Shown here piece by piece: positions 58,832-64,000 of a stretch of 64,000 nt of DNA. Position numbers and translations under genes: made by a program. The stretch covers positions 1,860,001 to 1,924,000 of the forward strand of contig CADCXA010000006.1 in NCBI GenBank assembly GCA_902806565.1. Reading direction: 5' to 3'. The notes beneath the pieces were generated by a model. It did no database searches and was not told the DNA's origin. It saw only the letters and a program-made list of their open reading frames with translations. Position 1 is the stretch's first letter. Each line of letters opens with the position of its first letter. The DNA is from Hypoxylon rubiginosum (taxonomy: Eukaryota; Ascomycota; Sordariomycetes; Xylariales; Hypoxylaceae).

Positions 58832-59913
58832 CGGGGAGCCCATCTACCTACTTTTTCCTTTTTGGCCGTGAGCCGTGAGCTGTGACGCCAACGTTACGTA
58901 TGTGTACCTACTGCGTGAGATTCAGGAGCCAAAAAAAAGGGCCTTTTGGTGGGATTAGGACGGGCCTTGCCTATTGCTCGGCGGGCGGAAAATAATGTGT
59001 CGCACTACATAATATCATGAAAGAAATGACAAATTTGACAGCGGCTGCGGACATTCTGCTTTGCTCGCTCGCGTAGCTTCTTGTCCTTTTGGCTTATAAA
59101 TGCAAATTCCGAGAGACTGAGTGCCCAGGTTACACAGCACACATGGTTTATATTGAAATGGCTGAGTCGAGAACGGCGCCAATACGACCCACGAGCCGTT
59201 ATCGAAGTTATCGACCTTCCATATTGTATCAGCTCATGCGAGATTGACAGCCTTCGCAATGGAAGGGGCTGTCAGGTGCGTGAGTAAAAAGAGTAAAAAT
59301 AGTTATCTCACGGACATGTGTACGTAGGCATGCAGTCGTAGGACGGTTGGCGGCTCGTAGGACCTTGGTAGGTTAGGGGGTATACAACCTACACGGCTCT
59401 ACGGTGACCCACAACGTCCGACTATCGCCTCTCGCTACCGCGCCAATTTTCAATAATGGGGGATAATGTGGCAGCTTATATCGCTGGTGGCGTTTTTTAT
59501 TTTATTTTTCTTCTTTCGCGATCCCGAGCCCGGTGAGAGATGGGGGGAGCGGCGGAAGCGTTTAGACGAGGTGGCATCGGGCATGGCGGCGCTGAAAAAA
59601 GAACAATAAGCAAGCAAATCATTTGGTCTGGCCTCTTCATGGCTAGCGGAGATAACGAATAGAAGGAGTCGGTGGTTCATAAAATTGGTATGACAGCAGC
59701 ATGCTGGGTCACCAAGCAAGCCATCCCCCTCTGCCTATCAACATAACATAGGACGACTTCCTAGTTACCTACCTACTATAGAAGCTACAGAAGTCTGTTT
59801 CGTTGCTTTAGTCGAGATCCCATCACCTTAAGCCGAGTACGCGGAGCTTATCTAGCATATAGAAAGGAGTAACAAACAGCCTGAGGAGTAACAGTCGTTC
59901 CCGAACAAGGACA
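58832..59913. other. Intergenic
   Basis: 3' flank of the dysferlin-domain gene and promoter of the hemerythrin-like gene. GCCGTGAGCCGTGAGC near 58865-58880 is a short tandem repeat. No gene is recognised. Confidence 0.5.
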
Positions 59914-61273
59914 ATGCTGCTATCTTCGAGAGCAACGATGATGAGCATCGATGAGCACAGTGCCGGGCCTTCTTCTTTTCCTCATCATCATCCTCCCCCT
60001 CTCACTTCCAAACCCTCCTCGAGATTCCACGCTCGTCCCCCCGTGGAAAAGGGCAATGGCGTTGGCAAACCATGGGCCGACGGGCCGTGGCCGCTCATCG
60101 AGACGCCGTCTCGGACTCAACGAGTACGTTCTTCCCTTTTCTTCTCCTCTAGGTACATACCTACCTAATGCTCAGAACTCGCCCGGCAACCTATCTACTT
60201 GTATCCTGTAAACTAGACCAACAGACTAACTCTCTCTCTTTCTCAAAAAACAAAAGCTCACCTCCGCCGCGCTTCACATAGCCAACGAGCTCGCGCACGC
60301 GCACAACGCGATGCTGCGCGGGCTCAACGCCATCTACCTGCAGGCGCCGTTCGTTACGCTCCCCGGCGACGTCGCCGACCTCCTGTTCCTAACGCGCGCC
60401 TGGAGCGCATGGGTCCTGGACCACCACGCCCTCAAGGAGACCGCCATGCTCCCCGGATTCGAGGCCGCGCTAGGGCTCGCCCCGGGGAGTCTGCGGCGGC
60501 GGCGGGCGACGACTCCTCCGACTTTTCGGAGTGGCGGAGGCGAGGAAGGGGAGGAAGGGGGGGAGGAGCACGGTAAGAGCATGGAAAACGGGAATGGGAA
60601 TGGGAAAGGAAAGGTAGAGGAGGCAGAAGACCTAGCCCTCCAACTCCAGCGCGTCCACGCTTACGCCGCGTCCACGCTCGCCCAGCCGGCATCGTACTCC
60701 GGATCCACGCTGCGCGCGCTCCTCGCCTCCCTCGCCGCCTCCCTCGTCCCGCACCTGCACGACCAGATCTCCCTACTAGCGCGCATGCAGGACCTCAGCT
60801 CTTCTTCCTCCCCCTCCCCCTTTTCCTCTCCCTCTCCCTCTCCCTATTCCTCCTCTTCCTCCACCTCTTCTTCCATCCGCCCCCCGCCCCCATCCTCCGC
60901 CTCCTCCTCCTCTTCGTCAGCACGATCTTTATCCATAGCCACCGCGGCAGCCGCGGACCGCGCCGCCGCCCGCGCCAACAAGCTGACGCAGACGCACCTC
61001 TCGTGCGAGTCGGCGCTCGCCGACCGCGCCGACCGGTTCGTGGTCCCGCCCATGGTCACGCGGCTCCGGGACGCCGCCTACGACGGCCGCAACGGCGCCG
61101 CCGCCTGGCCCCGGCTGTCGGTTCCGGCGCTGCACGCCATCGCCGACCGGCTGAGCCCGCGGCACGCGGGGGCCTGGCGGTTCTGCCCGTCCGACGTGTG
61201 GGGGAGGCCGAGGGAGCTCGGGTTTCTCGGGGGAGAAGGGGAGGGAAAGGTGGGGGAGGAGGTGAGGCAGTGA
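59914..61273 (+). CDS. Hemerythrin-like (HHE) domain protein with low-complexity insertions
   Basis: Exons 59914-60123 and 60257-61273 join to 408 aa. The second exon starts LTSAALHIANELAHAHNAMLRGLNAIYLQA, the beginning of the fungal hemerythrin-like four-helix bundle. It continues with FLTRAWSAWVLDHHALKETAMLPGFE, where the HH and E would be iron ligands, and LQLQRVHAYA. Two low-complexity stretches break the bundle: a Gly/Glu/Asn-rich one (about residues 145-180) and a ~60-residue Ser/Pro run (about 250-310) coded by CT-rich DNA. The C-terminal block RFVVPPMVTRLRDAAYDG and WRFCPSDVWGRPREL is typical of fungal members. Metal binding and role are inferred from the family only. Confidence 0.75.
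60798..60925 (+). repeat. CT-rich low-complexity tract inside the hemerythrin-like CDS
   Basis: About 130 bp of TCC/TCT/CCC-rich DNA codes an uninterrupted Ser/Pro linker. Such tracts change length easily by slippage, so copy number may vary between strains. Confidence 0.8.
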
Positions 61274-61990
61274 TGTGATAGGAAAAGGGGGCAGGATGGA
61301 GATCGAGGAGTAATAAGGGGTCGATGGGGTGAAGAGTGGCTGTGATTGAAAGGGGGGGCGAGAGATGAAAGGAGTTAAGGTGGTTGACGGGTACATACCA
61401 CCTAGGTACCTAGTGTATAGATATTGTCATCGAAATTATAAGGAGCTACTAAAGACGGAAAAATGAGAGGCAGAGTGAAGGGTCGACAGAATGAAAAGCC
61501 ACAGGGATCCATATCACGAACTCGGCATAACCAAGATATACATTAGGTGCGGAATGATTCTCAGTCTTTAGGAAGAGGTATAGGTTATAAGTACACATAG
61601 AAATAGAATTGAGAGATAAGGATGATTGCTTAATATGGTGGTGCACATACATATGTTGAGTACAGCTATCCACATACCTTGATGTTTATTCCCCCTATTG
61701 GATACAGCCGAGATTCTAACAAGCTGACTCTCTCAACGTATTTTGTCTCGGGGAAGATGTCGTACGCAAGACTGAAACTTGCTTAAATAGGTAGGTAGCT
61801 ATCACAGTCACAGAGGGCCAAGCCATTAAAGACTCCTCTATGCACACATATCGACTACAACTCATCCAAAGTTATATATCTAGGTACTTGGTCAAATCTC
61901 TTTGTATTATGGCATTCCAATACCTGAGCATCTCAGACGTCTGCTGTATGTACAATACATAGGTTAGGTACCTAAGGTAACCACCCAAGC
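61274..61990. other. Intergenic, convergent gene ends
   Basis: 3' flanks of the hemerythrin-like gene (plus) and DUG1 (minus). Palindromic CACCTAGGTACCTAGTG lies at about 61400-61416. No gene. Confidence 0.5.
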
Positions 61991-63691
61991 TCACACCTTA
62001 GGCTCCTCCGCGACGTAGTGCAGATACGCGCCCAGCAGCTTGATGCCCTCGACGTAGTTCCGCTTATCGAGCTTCTCGTTGATCGAGTGCGCGCCGTCCG
62101 TCGAGCTGCCCATCGGCAGCAGGAGCACGTTCTTGCCCGTGGCCTGCTCGAACGTGAGGGTCACGGGGATACTGTAGACGTTGTGTGTTAGCTTAGCCGG
62201 AACTTGAAGGCTTTATAAACGAGGAGGAAAAAGAAAGGGGGGGGAGAATGCTCACCTGCCACCCTCGCGCGTAAAGTCCGGCTTGACGCCCCAGACGCGC
62301 TCGACGGCCTTGCCGGCGGCGCGGAAGTTCCAGTGGTTGGGGCTCGCGGCCCACCACTTGCCCGTGTGCTGGGCGTACACGCGGAGCGTGTTCTTGCTGC
62401 CGAGCTTGGCGAACACGTCTTTCACGTACTTGTACACCAGCTCGTTGGTCGTGTCGATCTCCATGTTGGGCACGGTCCGGATCGAGAACTTGCCGGTCAC
62501 CTTGGCCGGGATCACCGTCTTGGCCCCGGGGGCCGAGAAGGCGCCCTCGACGCCGTGCACGCTCAGCGACGGGTACCGCCACCGCGCCATCAGCGTCGAC
62601 TTCTTGTCCTCGAAGATGGTCGTCTTGGACCCGAGCGATTCGTGCAGCGTCTCCATCGTGAACGAGATGCCGTCGTAGAGCGTCTCCTCCTCCTTCGTCA
62701 CCGGCGCCACCTGCTCCATGATGCCCGGGATCTGGATCTTGCCGTCCGTGGTGACCAGGCTGCCCAGCACGCGCACGAGGTCCGTCATGGGCTCCTGCGC
62801 CGTGCCGCCGAAGACGCCGCTGTGCAGGTCCGCGCCCGGGCCCGAGATCTCGACGCTGTAGTAGTTGCATCCTCGCAGGCCGTATGTCAGACACGGCTTC
62901 TCCGTGCCGAGCCAGTAGTTATCACTGATGCAGACAGCGTCCGCATCGGCAAAGTAACCCTTGCCCTCCTTTTCGATCAGCTCGTCTAATCCTTCGGAGC
63001 CGTATTCTTCCATGCCCTCGAAGCACATGAGCAGGTTGACGGGGAAGTCTACGCCGGCCTTTTGGTGTGCCTCAATGGCGTTCAGCCAGCCTAGAACCGG
63101 ACCCTTGTCGTCCGTGCTACCACGTCCAAACATGCGGCCGTCCTCGCCGACGGACAGCTTGAAGGGCTCCGTAGCCCAGCCGTCGCTCTTCTCGGCGGGC
63201 TGGACGTCGTAGTGTCCGTACACGAGGATGGTTCGCTTGCTCTTATCGCTGCCGTAGCGGGCGAGGACGACCGGGGGAAGGTCAAGCTCGGGATTGTCAG
63301 GTTGCTTACCGAGGGGTCGCAGTTCGACGTCGGCGCCCAGAGCCTTGAGCTCGGCCTCTAGGAAGTGAGCCATGCGGACGACATCAGGGCGGCGGGAGGC
63401 GTCTGACGAGACGGAGGGAATAGCAACGGCTTTGCTAAGACGGTCGATAAAGTGCGACGAGAGATTGTCGACTTGGGAGAAGTAGCCGTCGAGTTGGGGC
63501 GCCATCTTGCGGGATTGGTGATTTCGAAGGGCGGGTGTCAAGTAAGTTCTTCTCGTGATCGAAGATGCAAGTGGTATATGTGTAAAAGAAGGTGAGGAGA
63601 GAATCGGTCTTACGAAGGAAGACGAGGCTAGGGGTAGATACGGACGTAGATGCGTCAATGGTGAGAGTCGTGTGAGAGTAGTGCGGGGCAT
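61991..63691 (-). CDS. DUG1: Cys-Gly metallodipeptidase Dug1 (M20 family)
   Basis: Di-zinc or di-manganese dipeptidase that hydrolyses Cys-Gly in glutathione turnover. The main exon (63691-62265) joins a short last exon (about 62174-61991) after EGGS. M20 ligands and catalytic residues are visible: VYGHYDVQP (His, catalytic Asp), RGSTDDKGP (bridging Asp), [11 protein letters not shown] (catalytic Glu and metal Glu), CISDNYWLG (Asp) and [12 protein letters not shown] (His). The ATG at 63505 ([15 protein letters not shown]) gives the normal cytosolic protein. The first ATG of the frame, at 63691, adds 62 residues rich in Arg, Ser and Leu with almost no acids ([20 protein letters not shown]..), like a mitochondrial presequence. 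Upstream of 63691 the frame reaches only a TTG. Confidence 0.93.
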
Positions 63692-64000
63692 TTGTGTCTT
63701 GTCTTGGTCGTTGGAGGGGCGAATGGAAGACGAGCTATTGCGACTTTCGACTTTCTGGGCAGCAATTCCAGTAGTCAGTTCAGGGTTCAGGCTATCCAAG
63801 TACTATATGCAGAAGGTACCTAAACTGTTACCTTCCCATCTACCCTAGGTCTTAGGTAGGTCTATAAAGAAGGTAGGCTGGTAAGTTGATAGGCCAACGG
63901 TTATCGATGGCTTTGGTACTGTCATGCCAAGTACCTATTTATAGCATATATGCATTTACGTCCACTTATATCATGCATCTATTCATGTACCTAACCAGAA
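63692..64000. other. Promoter region of DUG1 (to window edge)
   Basis: Upstream flank of DUG1. CTACCCTAGGTCTTAGGTAGG near 63840-63860 is a degenerate copy of the dispersed palindrome. Nothing else is seen before the edge. Confidence 0.4.

Noticed and set aside
62333..62989. 218-codon plus-strand frame inside DUG1
   Set aside because: His/Arg/Leu-rich antisense shadow of a G+C-rich conserved gene.

Overview
The window is nuclear DNA of a filamentous ascomycete (Pezizomycotina, most likely a Sordariomycete). Genes carry short introns of about 50-230 bp with GT..AG ends, sit on both strands without operons, and encode fungal-specific families (DUF3632-like, 2EXR-like, Dal5/Soa1-type MFS, fungal hemerythrin-like, bZIP, kelch/TM proteins) beside conserved eukaryotic housekeeping genes. 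The species cannot be fixed from the sequence alone. Exon structures below were worked out by hand from splice consensus and reading-frame continuity.

Layout. 0-6 kb: the 5' part of a class III alcohol dehydrogenase running off the left edge, then the nucleoporin NUP85. 6-21 kb: a metabolic and transport stretch with a beta-lactamase-fold serine hydrolase, 5-hydroxyisourate hydrolase (purine catabolism), a lone OmtA-type O-methyltransferase, a signal-peptide/kelch/TM protein, a Dal5/Soa1-type transporter and a small multi-TM protein. 21-28.5 kb: an F-box protein, an Old Yellow Enzyme and a DUF3632-like protein.

28.9-37.8 kb is the most unusual part. Five genes for secreted proteins lie here: an RNase T1-like protein with altered catalytic positions, a 306-aa orphan, a 208-aa Cys-rich protein, a 112-aa eight-Cys protein and a PI-PLC-X-like protein. 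Among them are a degenerate membrane-protein locus and a decayed inverted-repeat element. 38-48 kb is gene-poor, with a 9-bp minisatellite, a 2EXR-like gene, a gene relic with in-frame stops, and a bZIP transcription factor.

48.8-64 kb is a conserved block: PUS9-type pseudouridine synthase, PRP6 (tri-snRNP), DIM1 (18S rRNA dimethylase, divergent from PRP6), a small calcofluor-white-hypersensitive-type protein, a Mug65/Spo73-type dysferlin-domain protein, a hemerythrin-like protein and DUG1 (Cys-Gly dipeptidase, glutathione turnover) with two possible starts. No rRNA, tRNA, CRISPR or intact transposon was recognised. A short palindrome built on TACCTAGGTA recurs throughout the intergenic DNA and was not found in the coding exons.
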